From: Desulfococcaceae bacterium HSG8
Lineage (GTDB): Bacteria; Desulfobacterota; Desulfobacteria; Desulfobacterales; 4be13
Direction of reading: 5' to 3'
Assembly (NCBI GenBank): GCA_030378015.1
Contig: JAUCGG010000039.1
Span: forward strand, 1-33,041
DNA: 33,041 bases
Shown: one piece after another, positions 7,425-16,284 of the stretch
Layout: each line of letters begins with the position of its first letter
Numbering within the stretch: position 1 is the first letter of the stretch
Position numbers and translations under genes: made by a program
The notes under the pieces: generated by a model
What the model saw: only the letters and a program-made list of their open reading frames with translations
Database searches by the model: none
Told to the model about the DNA's origin: nothing

Positions 7425-10400
7425 ATGGAAAAAAGAAAATTGGTCAATTTTATAATTATGCTGATTATAATATGCGCTATCACCCCGGCTCAGGCACAGG
7501 TGCAGCTTGTCGGAGATCCGGAAGCGACAGCCGTGGAAGGAACAAGGGTAACAGTCAGTTGCAGTTTTGCTGCGATGATGCTTCCCAGCGAAATGGGATT
7601 CTGCTGGGCCGGGGAGGGAGATGCCAAGCCGACCCTGGACACAAACCTCGGTTCCACAAACGAAGTCAGTCTGCAGGGAATGAGTTTTTCGGCAGAAATT
7701 ACAGGGCTTGCCCCGAATACGGCTTTCCAAGTTGTTTCTTATGCGATTTCCCAGGACGGAAGCTATACGTCTTACTCAAGAAAAACCGCCGCGTTTACCA
7801 CAGGGGAGGCCTCAAATGCCGCGCCAACCGATATCACACTGGACAATAACAGCCTGAATGAAGGGAAGCCCGAAGGTACACTTGTCGGCACCTTTACCAC
7901 CGAAGATTCGGATGAAGATGACACCCACACATACCAACTGGTATCCGGGGACGGGGATGATAACAACACATCCTTTGCTATTGACGGCGACCGCCTGGAA
8001 ACAGCCGAAGAACTGACTGTGGGAACATATAAAATCCGTGTGCAGACCGATGATGGTAATGATAACACATTTGAAAAAGCTTTTACCATAACCGCAAATG
8101 AGGTCACAAACCCCCCGCCGTCTGTGACGTTTGATCCGGAAGACAATGACACAGATGTTCCGACGAATCAGCAGATTACCATTACGTTCAGCGAGGCTGT
8201 CAGACTGATCAGTGATGATGAGATTACAAACAACAATGCGGACGATCTGATCACATTGAAGGAAAACAATGCCAGCGGGTCAGATGTCCCGTTTGATGCT
8301 ACCATTAACACCCAGAAAACTGTCATCACTATTGAGCCTGATACGAATCTTGACGCGGAAAGCGTGTATTATGTGGCTGTGGAGCCGGTTGAAGGAGACG
8401 CTGACAATGCCACCGATGCCGAAAACATCACCTTTGAAACCGCGACAGGAGCGGCAGAACCGGTTTTGTCTGTAACGCCTCCGTCTCAAATAGTTTCCGA
8501 AACAACGGGTCTCGCCAGCTTTGAAGTGAAAAACGACGGCGGCACAATGGCATGGACTGCCGTATCCGGGGCTGACTGGCTGGTAATTGCCGGCGGGGCT
8601 TCCGGAACCAATAGCGGAACCATCAGCCTGATTTATAAAGACAACACCGGCGGGGAAAGAACAGGCACAATAACGGTTACAGCCCCGGACGCTGCAAACA
8701 GCCCTGTGAGTGTTGAAGTAAAACAGGTAGCCGGTTCGGGCGGGACCGATACGCTGTCTGTCACACCTGAGTCCCGGGAAGTCGCAGAAACCATGAGTAT
8801 GACCACCTTTGAGGTGGAAAACGACGGCGACGGCACAATGGCTTGGACAGCGGTGTCAGATGATGAGTGGCTCATCATCACCAGCGGTGATTCCGGAACC
8901 AACACCGGAACCATCACAGTGGTTTATGAAAGTAATCCCGGGGCCGAACGAACCGGAACCATCACAGTGACTGCCCCGGATGCGGAAAACAGCCCGGCAA
9001 CTGTTGAAGTGAAACAGGACGGTATTGTGGTCACCAACCAGCCCCCCACAGATATCGCCCTGAGCAGCACCAATATCAGCGAAGACCAGGACATCGGCAC
9101 CATTGTCGGGATACTCACCACGGAAGACCCGGATGAGGGGGATACACACACATACAGCCTGGTTTCCGGCACGGGCGATGAAGGAAACAGTTCCTTCAGT
9201 ATCAGCAGCGGCAACGCACTGCTCAGTAAGGAAGTGTTTGACGCGTCTGTACAGGATGCCCACAATATCCGGGTGCGCGCCACGGACAAGGGCGACCTGC
9301 ATTTTGATAAAGAATTCACCATCTATATTGACGGCGAAGGGGTCAACCGAAATCCGACAAATCTTACCCTGAGCAGTGATAAAATTGCAGAAGGACTTTC
9401 CATCGGAACAGTGGTGGGAACCTTCACCACATATGATCCGGATGAAAGCGATACCCACACCTACAGCCTGGTAACGGGGACAGGCGATTTTGATAATGAT
9501 TCCTTCAACATCACGAATGATATGCTCAAAACCGCTGAGATATTCAACAGGCAGGTGCAGAGCGTATTTTATATCCGGGTACAGACCGATGACGGCAACG
9601 ACGGCAGGCTTGAAAAGGAGTTCACCATCTATGTCACAGATGAACCCGAACCACCGTCGGATATCCTGCTGGAAGGAACCACCGTGGGTGAAAACCAGCC
9701 AGCGGGGACTGCGGTGGGCACGTTTACGACGGTTGACACGGATGGCGATGATATCCATTTCTACTCGCTGGTATCAGGCGATGGCGATCAGGATAACGCT
9801 GCATTCACCATTGATGACAATGTCCTCAGAACAGCAGACGAACTGGATTATGAGACAAAGAACAGCCTGAGCATACTGGTTCAGACCAATGACAACAACG
9901 GCGGCACGTTTCAGAAATCCTTTATCATCAGTGTTACAGATACGAATGATCCGCCCGCGGATATCACCCTGGATAATAATATTGCCGGGGAATTCCTGAG
10001 TTCGGGAACCCTTGTGGGCAAGTTCACAGCGGATGATCGGGACAGCAGCGATATCCATACCTTCACCCTGGTATCCGGGGAAGGCAGTGATGGCAACGGG
10101 GCCTTTTCCATTGACGGCAGCTCACTCCTGACCAACCAGCTATTTGATTCCAGGATAAAGGACACCTACACGATCCGCGTCCGCGTGGCAGATTCATACA
10201 ATACGTCTTTTGAAAAGGCTTTTACCATAACGATTTCATCCGCACCGACCATCACCTTTTATCCTGAAAACGATGCACGTAACGTGGGACTGGATGAAAA
10301 TATTACCATCACGTTCAGCGAGCCGATCAGATTTATCAATGACAGCATGATCACGAACACGAGCGTTGATAAGCTGATAACCTTCACCAAGGGCGGGCCC

Positions 10401-12179
10401 GGGGGAAGTAATGTGATATTTGACGCGACAATCAACAGCACTAATAAAATTATCACCATTGATCCCTATAGCAGCCTTGAAAGCGAGCAGACTTATTATG
10501 TGGCGGTCATCGCGGATGTGGAGGATTATGAGGACAACCCCATTGAGCCAGCGAGCGCGAGTTTTACCACAAAGGATGCAAGCCCGCCTGTGGTGACATT
10601 CATTCCCGCGGACGGGGCCGCGGATGTATTCCCGGAGACAAAAATCAGGATCATCTTCAGTGAGCCGGTCAGACTGATAGATAATACCGAAATCACAGAC
10701 GCTAATGTTGACGATCTGATCGCACTCAGGAAGGACAGTTCAAGCGGGGATGACGTATCGTTTTCTGTCACGGTCAATGCCCAGAAAACCGCGATTACCA
10801 TAACACCGTCCGAACTTTTTTCCAATAGTCAGACCTACTATATCGCGCTTGAAGGCATTATAGAGGATGATTCGGACAATGAATTAAAAGAGATGCTGGA
10901 AGCAACATTTACAGTGGTCTCCCTGTTCACCGACATCTCTGCCGGTGTTACAGGTGTTGCCAGGAGTTCAGCGGTGTGGGGGGATTATGACAGGGACGGA
11001 GACCTTGACATCCTCCTGTCCGGCTACGATTATGAGAATTCCGAGTCCGTGACCGAGATATGGCGCAATGAAAAGGACAAGGACAAAGATACTTACGAAT
11101 TCTACCTGAGCGCGGGGCTGACCGGGGTATATTTCGGCGATGTTGCTTACGGGGATTATGATAATAACGGCTGGCCCGATATCCTTCTCAGCGGTTATGA
11201 CGGAACCAACAGCGTGGCTGCTGTCTATCAGAACAAACAGGGCACGTTCCAGCCCCTTAATATTGACCTGACCGGGGTTCATCACAGTGCTGCTGCCTGG
11301 GGAGATTATAATAAAGACGGTAAGGCAGATATCCTCCTGACCGGGTATAATGATGAGACCTCGGAGAACGTGGCCAAAATCCTGCGGAACAACGGCAACG
11401 GCAGTTTTACGGATAGTAACGCGGGCCTGACCGGGGTATATTACGCGTCTGCGGACTGGGGAGATTATGATGAAGACGGGGACCCTGATATTCTCATGAC
11501 AGGGAATGACGGGCTTCTGAAAACCGCGAAAGTCTGGCGGAATGACAATGGAAAATTCACAGATACCGATGCTGTCCTGCCCGGCGTAACCAGCGGTTCC
11601 GGCGAATGGGGGGATTATGACAACGACGGAGACCTTGATATCCTCATTACCGGCAATGACGGCGTTACCCAGATCGCCAGGGTCTATCGGAACACCCGCG
11701 GGAACTTCACCGATATCAATGCCGGCCTGACCGGTGTTTATCAGAGTGACGGTAAATGGGGGGATTTTGATAATGACGGTGATCCGGATATTCTCCTGAT
11801 CGGTGATACAGGCGGTGAAGGCATTAATAAAATCGCCAAAATCTACCGGAATGACAACGGGGAATTCATTCCTGTCAACTCGGATCTGACGGGCGTCAGC
11901 AACGGGTCAGCAGACTGGGGTGATTATGATGATGACGGCGATCTTGACATCCTCATCACCGGGGATGACGGCGTAAACAAAATCACCAGGGTATATCGTA
12001 ATAACCTGAACGGAGATCCCCTTCCCAGCGAAGCCCTGAGATATGCCATCGCCGCGCTCAAGGCCCTGGTGGATCGCGGCACCCCCGCTGAGTATCCGAT
12101 AGACGATGTGGACGGTGACAGGAAAGTGGGTATGGGAGAGGCGCTTTTTTACTTGGTGGAAGCTGCGAATGAAAGGTGA
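7425..12179 (+). CDS. Secreted multidomain protein: cadherin-like, Ig-like, BACON, FG-GAP/VCBS, dockerin-like tail
   Basis: This is a 1584-residue exported protein. The ATG at 7425 is chosen for AAGGAG at 7413-7418; an upstream ATG at 7392 lacks one. Residues 1-24 are a signal peptide ending TPAQAQ. The likely order is: fibronectin-like (25-128), cadherin-like (130-228), SbsA-type Ig-like (231-343), two BACON domains (346-435, 441-535), four cadherin-like repeats (538-938), two more SbsA Ig-like domains (940-1165), and seven FG-GAP/VCBS repeats (1167-1530). Each of the seven contains a calcium-type motif such as WGDYDRDGDLDILLSG, and seven copies suggest a beta-propeller. The last 50 residues (DVDGDRKVGMGEALFYL) resemble one dockerin calcium loop. 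Repeat spacing and acidic loops fit a calcium-stabilised surface or adhesion protein. No catalytic domain is visible. The stop codon lies inside a heptamer array. Confidence 0.88.
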   Translation: MEKRKLVNFIIMLIIICAITPAQAQVQLVGDPEATAVEGTRVTVSCSFAAMMLPSEMGFCWAGEGDAKPTLDTNLGSTNEVSLQGMSFSAEITGLAPNTAFQVVSYAISQDGSYTSYSRKTAAFTTGEASNAAPTDITLDNNSLNEGKPEGTLVGTFTTEDSDEDDTHTYQLVSGDGDDNNTSFAIDGDRLETAEELTVGTYKIRVQTDDGNDNTFEKAFTITANEVTNPPPSVTFDPEDNDTDVPTNQQITITFSEAVRLISDDEITNNNADDLITLKENNASGSDVPFDATINTQKTVITIEPDTNLDAESVYYVAVEPVEGDADNATDAENITFETATGAAEPVLSVTPPSQIVSETTGLASFEVKNDGGTMAWTAVSGADWLVIAGGASGTNSGTISLIYKDNTGGERTGTITVTAPDAANSPVSVEVKQVAGSGGTDTLSVTPESREVAETMSMTTFEVENDGDGTMAWTAVSDDEWLIITSGDSGTNTGTITVVYESNPGAERTGTITVTAPDAENSPATVEVKQDGIVVTNQPPTDIALSSTNISEDQDIGTIVGILTTEDPDEGDTHTYSLVSGTGDEGNSSFSISSGNALLSKEVFDASVQDAHNIRVRATDKGDLHFDKEFTIYIDGEGVNRNPTNLTLSSDKIAEGLSIGTVVGTFTTYDPDESDTHTYSLVTGTGDFDNDSFNITNDMLKTAEIFNRQVQSVFYIRVQTDDGNDGRLEKEFTIYVTDEPEPPSDILLEGTTVGENQPAGTAVGTFTTVDTDGDDIHFYSLVSGDGDQDNAAFTIDDNVLRTADELDYETKNSLSILVQTNDNNGGTFQKSFIISVTDTNDPPADITLDNNIAGEFLSSGTLVGKFTADDRDSSDIHTFTLVSGEGSDGNGAFSIDGSSLLTNQLFDSRIKDTYTIRVRVADSYNTSFEKAFTITISSAPTITFYPENDARNVGLDENITITFSEPIRFINDSMITNTSVDKLITFTKGGPGGSNVIFDATINSTNKIITIDPYSSLESEQTYYVAVIADVEDYEDNPIEPASASFTTKDASPPVVTFIPADGAADVFPETKIRIIFSEPVRLIDNTEITDANVDDLIALRKDSSSGDDVSFSVTVNAQKTAITITPSELFSNSQTYYIALEGIIEDDSDNELKEMLEATFTVVSLFTDISAGVTGVARSSAVWGDYDRDGDLDILLSGYDYENSESVTEIWRNEKDKDKDTYEFYLSAGLTGVYFGDVAYGDYDNNGWPDILLSGYDGTNSVAAVYQNKQGTFQPLNIDLTGVHHSAAAWGDYNKDGKADILLTGYNDETSENVAKILRNNGNGSFTDSNAGLTGVYYASADWGDYDEDGDPDILMTGNDGLLKTAKVWRNDNGKFTDTDAVLPGVTSGSGEWGDYDNDGDLDILITGNDGVTQIARVYRNTRGNFTDINAGLTGVYQSDGKWGDFDNDGDPDILLIGDTGGEGINKIAKIYRNDNGEFIPVNSDLTGVSNGSADWGDYDDDGDLDILITGDDGVNKITRVYRNNLNGDPLPSEALRYAIAALKALVDRGTPAEYPIDDVDGDRKVGMGEALFYLVEAANER

Positions 12180-12224
12180 TACGTGATACGTGATGCGTGA
12201 TACGTGATACGTGATACGTGATAC
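12176..12224. repeat. Heptanucleotide tandem array (GTGATAC)7
   Basis: Seven units of GTGATAC, one of them GTGATGC, run without interruption. The first unit contains the TGA stop of the preceding gene. Isolated GTGATGC heptamers reappear near 12430 and 12545. Confidence 0.9.
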
Positions 12225-12233
12225 GTTTTCAAT

Positions 12234-12772
12234 ATGCTCGCGGGGGGATTGACAAATCCCCGCACTGCGGGGTTTCGGATTTGTCAATCCGAAACGAGCA
12301 TTTTTCATATATGTTCGCTTAATTTCACGATGCTTGCTTAATACTGATAATGCTCGCGGGGGATTGACAAATCCCCCGCACTGCGGGGTTTCGGGTTTGT
12401 CAATCCGAAACGAGCATTTTTTCATATTTCGTGATGCGTGATGATATTAATACGCTCTCAATATGCTCGCGGGGGATTGACAAATCCCCCGTACTGCGGG
12501 GTTTCGGATTTGTCAATCCGAAACGAGCATTTTTTCATATTTCGTGATGCGTGATGATATTAATACGCTCTCAATATGTTCGCTTAATTCACGATGCTCG
12601 CTTAATACTGATAATGCTCGCGGGGGATTGAACAATCCCCGCACTGCGGGGTTTCGGATTTGTCAATCCGAAACGAGCATGTTTTCATATTTTATATGCT
12701 CGCTTAATACTGATAATGCTCGCGGGGGATTGACAATCCCGGCACTGCGGGGTTTCGAAACGATTTGGAAAA
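12234..12772. repeat. Five-copy array of an approximately 70-bp palindrome
   Basis: Copies begin at 12234, 12350, 12463, 12613 and 12716 (the last truncated). Each starts ATGCTCGCGGGG and contains two hairpins: one around TGACAAATCCCC and one around TTTCGGATTTGTCAATCCG. Full copies end CGAGCAT. Spacers share TTCGTGATGCGTGATGAT and TTCGCTTAAT segments, so the array grew by duplication of repeat plus spacer. The 711 bases before the next gene hold little else. Confidence 0.9.
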
Positions 12773-12890
12773 TCGTTCTACAGTAAAGTGTAAACCGATA
12801 AATGAAGGATGCCATTTTTTCACGCATCACGTTTCACAACTCATGACACATTCCCTTTCAAAACGCATCCGCCGCCATGTCAGGAGCCGG

Positions 12891-14270
12891 ATGCATGATT
12901 TTTTCGCTGTGGTTTCCCCCGGATTTGAATCAGTGTGTCTGGAAGAACTGGGAGAAATCCCCCCTTTAAAAAAGGGGGGAGAAGAAAATCCCCCCATTAT
13001 GAAGGAAAAAAAGCAACTCCCTTTCCCAAAGGGGGGCCGGGGATTTCTCCCGGAATTCAACATCGTCACAGGCGGCGTGGAATTCAAAGGCCGGGTGCAT
13101 GACTGCTATGCCGCGAATCTGCACCTCCGAACAGCAACCCGGATACTGATGCGGATCGGGGAATTCAGGGCAACCAGTTTCAGCCAGCTTGAAAAACGGC
13201 TGTCTGATTTTCCGTGGGAGCTTTTTCTCTGTCCCGGGGCTATGCCGCGGATATCTGTCACCGCCAGGCATTCCAGGTTGTACCACAGCGATGCCATTGC
13301 CGAACGCTTTGGAAAGAGTATATCAGCGAGGGAGCAGTTGGCAGTTGGCAGTCGGCAGTCGGCAGTCGGTAGTTGGCAGTCGGCAGTCGGCAGTCGGCAG
13401 TCGGCAGTCGGCAGGAAGCGGTCGGCAGTCGGCAGGAAGCGGTCGGCAGTCGGCAGTCGGCAGGAAGCAGTTGACAGGAAGCAGTTGGCAGTCGGCAGTC
13501 GGCAGTCGGCAGAAAGCCGGGATTCTTCTCCTCAGATTTTCGTAAGGGTATCGGATGATTGCTTTACCGTATCCCTTGACAGCAGCGGGGCACCCCTTTA
13601 CAAACGGGGAATCAGGAAACATACCGGCAAAGCTCCTATCCGTGAAACCATCGCTGCTTCGATCCTGAAACTCGCGGGCTATCAGAAGAACGAACCCCTT
13701 GTTGATCCCTTATGCGGAGCCGGAACTTTCTCTCTTGAAGCCGCGATGATGGCTTCGGAAATTTCTCCGGGCTTGTTCAGAAAATTCGCATTCGAGGAAT
13801 GGCCAGTGTTCAGTCCTCGGAAATGGGCATATATCCGGGGCGAAGCTGAAAAAGCCAGGATTCGGTTCTCCGAACCCATGATTTTTGCTTCGGATAAAGA
13901 CAGGAATGCCTGCATCCGCCTTGATGAGTGCGTCAGGGAATACGATCTCTCCGGAGTGATCAGTATCTCCTGCCGGGATTTCTTTGAGTTTTCACCCCGG
14001 ATGCTGACCCGTCAGACCGGTCTTGTGGTGCTGAATCCGCCTTACGGGCGCCGCATCGGGACAAGGCATGAAAGTGTGCAGATTTTTCATGCCATATGCC
14101 GTCATCTGAAAAAGGAATATAAAGGGTGGAAGATCGCTATGATTGTCCCGGACAGGCAGCTTGCTAAAACAATTCCTTTTAAACTCACCGCTCATCGCTT
14201 TCACCACGGGGGGCTGAAAGCAACGCTGCTTGTCGGGAGAATAAAGCCGGGGGATCAATCCCTCGGCTGA
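12891..14270 (+). CDS. THUMP-domain class I RNA methyltransferase (RlmL/TrmN-like)
   Basis: The protein has 459 residues from the ATG at 12891, which has AGGAG four bases upstream. An ATG at 12843 is an alternative. It probably transfers a methyl group from S-adenosylmethionine to N2 of a guanine in rRNA or tRNA. The N-terminal half is THUMP-like (DFFAVVSPGFESVCLEEL, GGVEFKG, LHLRTATRILMRIGEFRA). The C-terminal half carries SAM motif I (VDPLCGAGTFSLEAA, about residue 269) and the NPPYG catalytic motif (about residue 381). Two segments are foreign to the family: residues about 21-57, encoded by a C/G-run palindrome, and residues about 148-209, encoded by heptamers (VGSRQSAVGSRQ). The last residues and the stop codon come from a third repeat. 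The frame stays open through all three, so the gene may still work. Confidence 0.85.
   Translation: MHDFFAVVSPGFESVCLEELGEIPPLKKGGEENPPIMKEKKQLPFPKGGRGFLPEFNIVTGGVEFKGRVHDCYAANLHLRTATRILMRIGEFRATSFSQLEKRLSDFPWELFLCPGAMPRISVTARHSRLYHSDAIAERFGKSISAREQLAVGSRQSAVGSWQSAVGSRQSAVGRKRSAVGRKRSAVGSRQEAVDRKQLAVGSRQSAESRDSSPQIFVRVSDDCFTVSLDSSGAPLYKRGIRKHTGKAPIRETIAASILKLAGYQKNEPLVDPLCGAGTFSLEAAMMASEISPGLFRKFAFEEWPVFSPRKWAYIRGEAEKARIRFSEPMIFASDKDRNACIRLDECVREYDLSGVISISCRDFFEFSPRMLTRQTGLVVLNPPYGRRIGTRHESVQIFHAICRHLKKEYKGWKIAMIVPDRQLAKTIPFKLTAHRFHHGGLKATLLVGRIKPGDQSLG
12950..13062. repeat. C/G-run palindrome inside a coding frame
   Basis: This is a copy of the family at 6743-6827. It has a C-run, TTTAAAAAA and a G-run at 12958-12982, and CCCAAAGGGGGGCCGGGGAT at about 13026-13045. 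It reads through in frame as an IPPLKKGG-type peptide within the THUMP half of the methyltransferase. Confidence 0.75.
13335..13516. repeat. 26-unit heptamer array inside a coding frame
   Basis: I count 26 consecutive heptamers, mostly CAGTCGG with CAGTTGG, CAGGAAG, CGGTCGG and CAGTTGA variants, totalling 182 bases. The array lies inside the methyltransferase gene and encodes repeated VGSRQSA. Seven is not a multiple of three, so gain or loss of one unit would shift the frame. Confidence 0.92.
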
Positions 14271-14354
14271 AAGCGAAAGCAGGCTGAAGCCAGCTATCAC
14301 CATAGTGCGCTTCAGCGTACTTGGGCTATCAGCCGGGGGATTAATCCCTCGGCT
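14245..14354. repeat. Paired AGCCGGGGGATYAATCCCTCGGCT repeats
   Basis: The 24-base palindromic unit at 14245-14268 recurs at 14331-14354 with one change. The first copy encodes the last residues of the methyltransferase, and its final T begins the stop codon. Confidence 0.85.
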
Positions 14355-14412
14355 TTCTGAAGCCATACAGATAGTAAGATTAATTGCCTGAACAAAATCG
14401 AAAGGAATCAGA

Positions 14413-14558
14413 ATGACAATGCAAGTCCTGAGGAGAAGGGAACATATAAAAGACAGCACCCTTGTAATGACGTTGCCGAAAGAATTCGGACATCGGAGGT
14501 GGAAGTTATCATTATCCTGTTGAAAGAAAAAAACGGAAATTCAGATCATCGGATATGA
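14413..14558 (+). pseudogene. Frameshifted antitoxin-like gene
   Basis: An ATG at 14413, preceded by AAAGGAAT, opens MTMQVLRRREHIKDSTLV and MTLPKEFGHRR. The frame then stops 7 codons later. Adding one base after the CGGAGG at about 14498 restores VEVIIILLKEKNGNSDH to a TGA at 14558. The restored sequence resembles the short antitoxins paired with PIN-domain toxins (LPKEF...VEVIIL pattern). A PIN toxin start follows, which supports this reading. The family assignment is inference. Confidence 0.5.
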
Positions 14559-14585
14559 TTTCCGTCAGTACGAAAGGAAACCGCT

Positions 14586-14660
14586 TTGACAGAGACGAAC
14601 TCCACAGCAGATAAGGCTGTTCTTGATACAAACATTTTGTTAATCCCGAAAATCTGTTAA
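14586..14660 (+). pseudogene. N-terminal stub of a PIN-domain toxin
   Basis: A TTG at 14586 with AAAGGAAA just upstream opens MTETNSTADKAVLDTNILL. VLDTNILL is the classic first strand of a PIN-domain nuclease with its first catalytic aspartate. Five codons after it, the frame ends in the tandem repeat that starts at 14642. The rest of the toxin is missing, so the repeat marks the break. Confidence 0.55.
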
Positions 14661-15055
14661 TCCTGTAAATCCGAGTTCAGACAAACAGGCGAAACGAAGA
14701 TCAGGTCCGAAAGCGGGGGATTTGTCAATCCCCCGCGAGCAACAGGCGGGTGTTCACAATTTCAGCGGAGTACAAAGCTTGCTTTGTCTGAACTCGGATT
14801 TACAGGATTTAAATCCCGAAAATCTGTTAATCCTGTGAATCCGAGTTCAGACAAACGGGCGAAACGAAGATCAGGTCCGAATCCGGCGGGGGATTTGCCA
14901 ATCCCCCGTGAGTAACAGGCGGGTGTTCACAATTTCAGCAGAGTACAAAGCTTGCTTTGTCTGAACTCGGATTTTCAGGATTTAAATCCCGAAAATCTGT
15001 TAATCCTGTAAATCCGAGTTCAGACAAGCTTTAGCTTTGTACTCCGCTGGTTCGG
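14642..15055. repeat. Tandem repeat, about 170-bp unit, 2.4 copies
   Basis: Units start at 14642, 14812 and 14985 (partial), each with AATCCCGAAAATCTGTTAAT. Each unit is itself palindromic: AATCCGAGTTCAGAC at its left is inverted as GTCTGAACTCGGATT at its right, and a CCCCC/GGGGG hairpin (TTTGTCAATCCCCCGCGAG) sits in the centre. A diverged copy lies at 20448-20700. Confidence 0.9.
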
Positions 15056-15069
15056 GATTGGAAATTGCT

Positions 15070-16224
15070 TCAGGGTTTGCGTTTGTCCTTGAAGATTTGA
15101 TTGGAAATCACCACCCGCTGAATCTCCGATGTCCCTTCGTAAATGGTGAAGACACGCGCGTCCCTGTAAAACCGTTCCACGGGGTAGTCCTTGGTGAACC
15201 CGTATCCGCCGTGCATCTGAAGGGCTTTTCCCGTGACCCGGTTGACCATCTCAGATGCGAAAAGCTTGGCAATGGAGGCCTGAAGCGTGTATTTTTCCCC
15301 CCTGTCCTTCATTGCCGCGGCAGAGAACATAAGCTGCCGCGCGGCTTCGATCTCAGTAGCCATGTCCGCCACGATCCAGCGCAGACCCTGGAATTTGGAT
15401 ATCTTCTTACCGAACTGATCTCTCCCTTTGGCATACTTCACCGCGGCATCCAGGGCAGCCTGAGCGACCCCCACAGACTGGGCTGAAATTCCGATACGCC
15501 CCCCGTCCAGGGCTGTCATGGCAATTTTGAATCCGTCGCCTTCTTTGCCCAGCAGGTTTTCAGCAGAAACACGGCAGTCTTCGAATATCAGGTCTGTGGT
15601 ATCCGAGGCCCGCAGTCCCATCTTATCCTCTGTATGTCCGACAATAAGCCCGGGGGTGTCCCTTTCCACAATAAACGCACTGATTCCCTTGTGCCGCTTG
15701 GCCTCATCTGTTTTTGCCGTAACAATGACAAGCCCCCCGTTTTTCCCGCTGGTAATAAACCGCTTTGTGCCGTTTAAGACATAGTAATCGCCGTCACGGA
15801 CCGCGGTGGTAAGCTGGGACACGGGGTCAGAACCGGCATGAGGCTCGGTCAGGGCAAACGCGCCGATGATCTCCGCCGAGGTCATGGAGGGGAGGAATTT
15901 TTGCTTCTGTTCCTCATTCCCGTACCGTCTGATACTTTCGCAAACAATGGAATTATGCACGGACATCACGACAGCCGTGGAAGCGCATGAATAAGCAATT
16001 TCGGAAAGGGCAAGTACATAGCTCACGGTATCTGTTCCTTCACCGCCATATTCCACAGGGACCATCATCCCCATGAGTCCCAGTTCCCCCATTTTCTTAA
16101 AATTTTCAGCAGGAAATTCTTTGGTCTGATCGCGCTCCGCGGCTGTCGGCGCAACAACTTTCCTTGAAAACTCCCTGACCATACTCTGAATCATGAGTTG
16201 TTCATCTGTAAGCTTGAAAAACAT
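15070..16224 (-). CDS. Acyl-CoA dehydrogenase (short-chain/butyryl-CoA type)
   Basis: This 384-residue FAD enzyme oxidises a short acyl-CoA (likely butyryl-CoA) to the 2-enoyl-CoA and passes electrons to electron-transfer flavoprotein; the reverse reaction is possible in anaerobes. Family signs are ALTEPHAGSDPVSQ near residue 127, LNGTKRFITSG (about 154), LQMHGGYGFTKDYPVER and IYEGTSEIQR at 361-370, with the usual catalytic glutamate at about 363. The length is standard. The start follows AAGGATG. It is the last gene of a four-gene minus-strand group with thiolase, hydroxyacyl-CoA dehydrogenase and an XRE-cupin regulator. A 354-base repeat-filled gap separates it from the regulator, so it may be transcribed separately. 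Confidence 0.93.
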   Translation of the reverse strand: MFFKLTDEQLMIQSMVREFSRKVVAPTAAERDQTKEFPAENFKKMGELGLMGMMVPVEYGGEGTDTVSYVLALSEIAYSCASTAVVMSVHNSIVCESIRRYGNEEQKQKFLPSMTSAEIIGAFALTEPHAGSDPVSQLTTAVRDGDYYVLNGTKRFITSGKNGGLVIVTAKTDEAKRHKGISAFIVERDTPGLIVGHTEDKMGLRASDTTDLIFEDCRVSAENLLGKEGDGFKIAMTALDGGRIGISAQSVGVAQAALDAAVKYAKGRDQFGKKISKFQGLRWIVADMATEIEAARQLMFSAAAMKDRGEKYTLQASIAKLFASEMVNRVTGKALQMHGGYGFTKDYPVERFYRDARVFTIYEGTSEIQRVVISNQIFKDKRKP

Positions 16225-16284
16225 AACCCATCCTTTTTAGTTGAGAAGTCAGAAGCGAAGGTAAAAATGAATCCGGGGTCAGAC

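Noticed and set aside
8856..9758. 300-residue minus-strand frame
   Set aside because: It is antisense to the large secreted protein; the sense strand has a signal peptide, a ribosome-binding site and clear domains.
12234..12772. Possible CRISPR array
   Set aside because: The repeats are about 70-bp palindromes, the spacers are related to one another, and no cas genes are present.
13323..13622. Minus-strand frame with CRLPTAD repeats
   Set aside because: This is the reverse reading of the CAGTCGG heptamers inside the methyltransferase gene.
14642..15055. Possible CRISPR array or attachment sites
   Set aside because: The unit is about 170 bp with inverted arms, and no integrase or unique spacers are seen.
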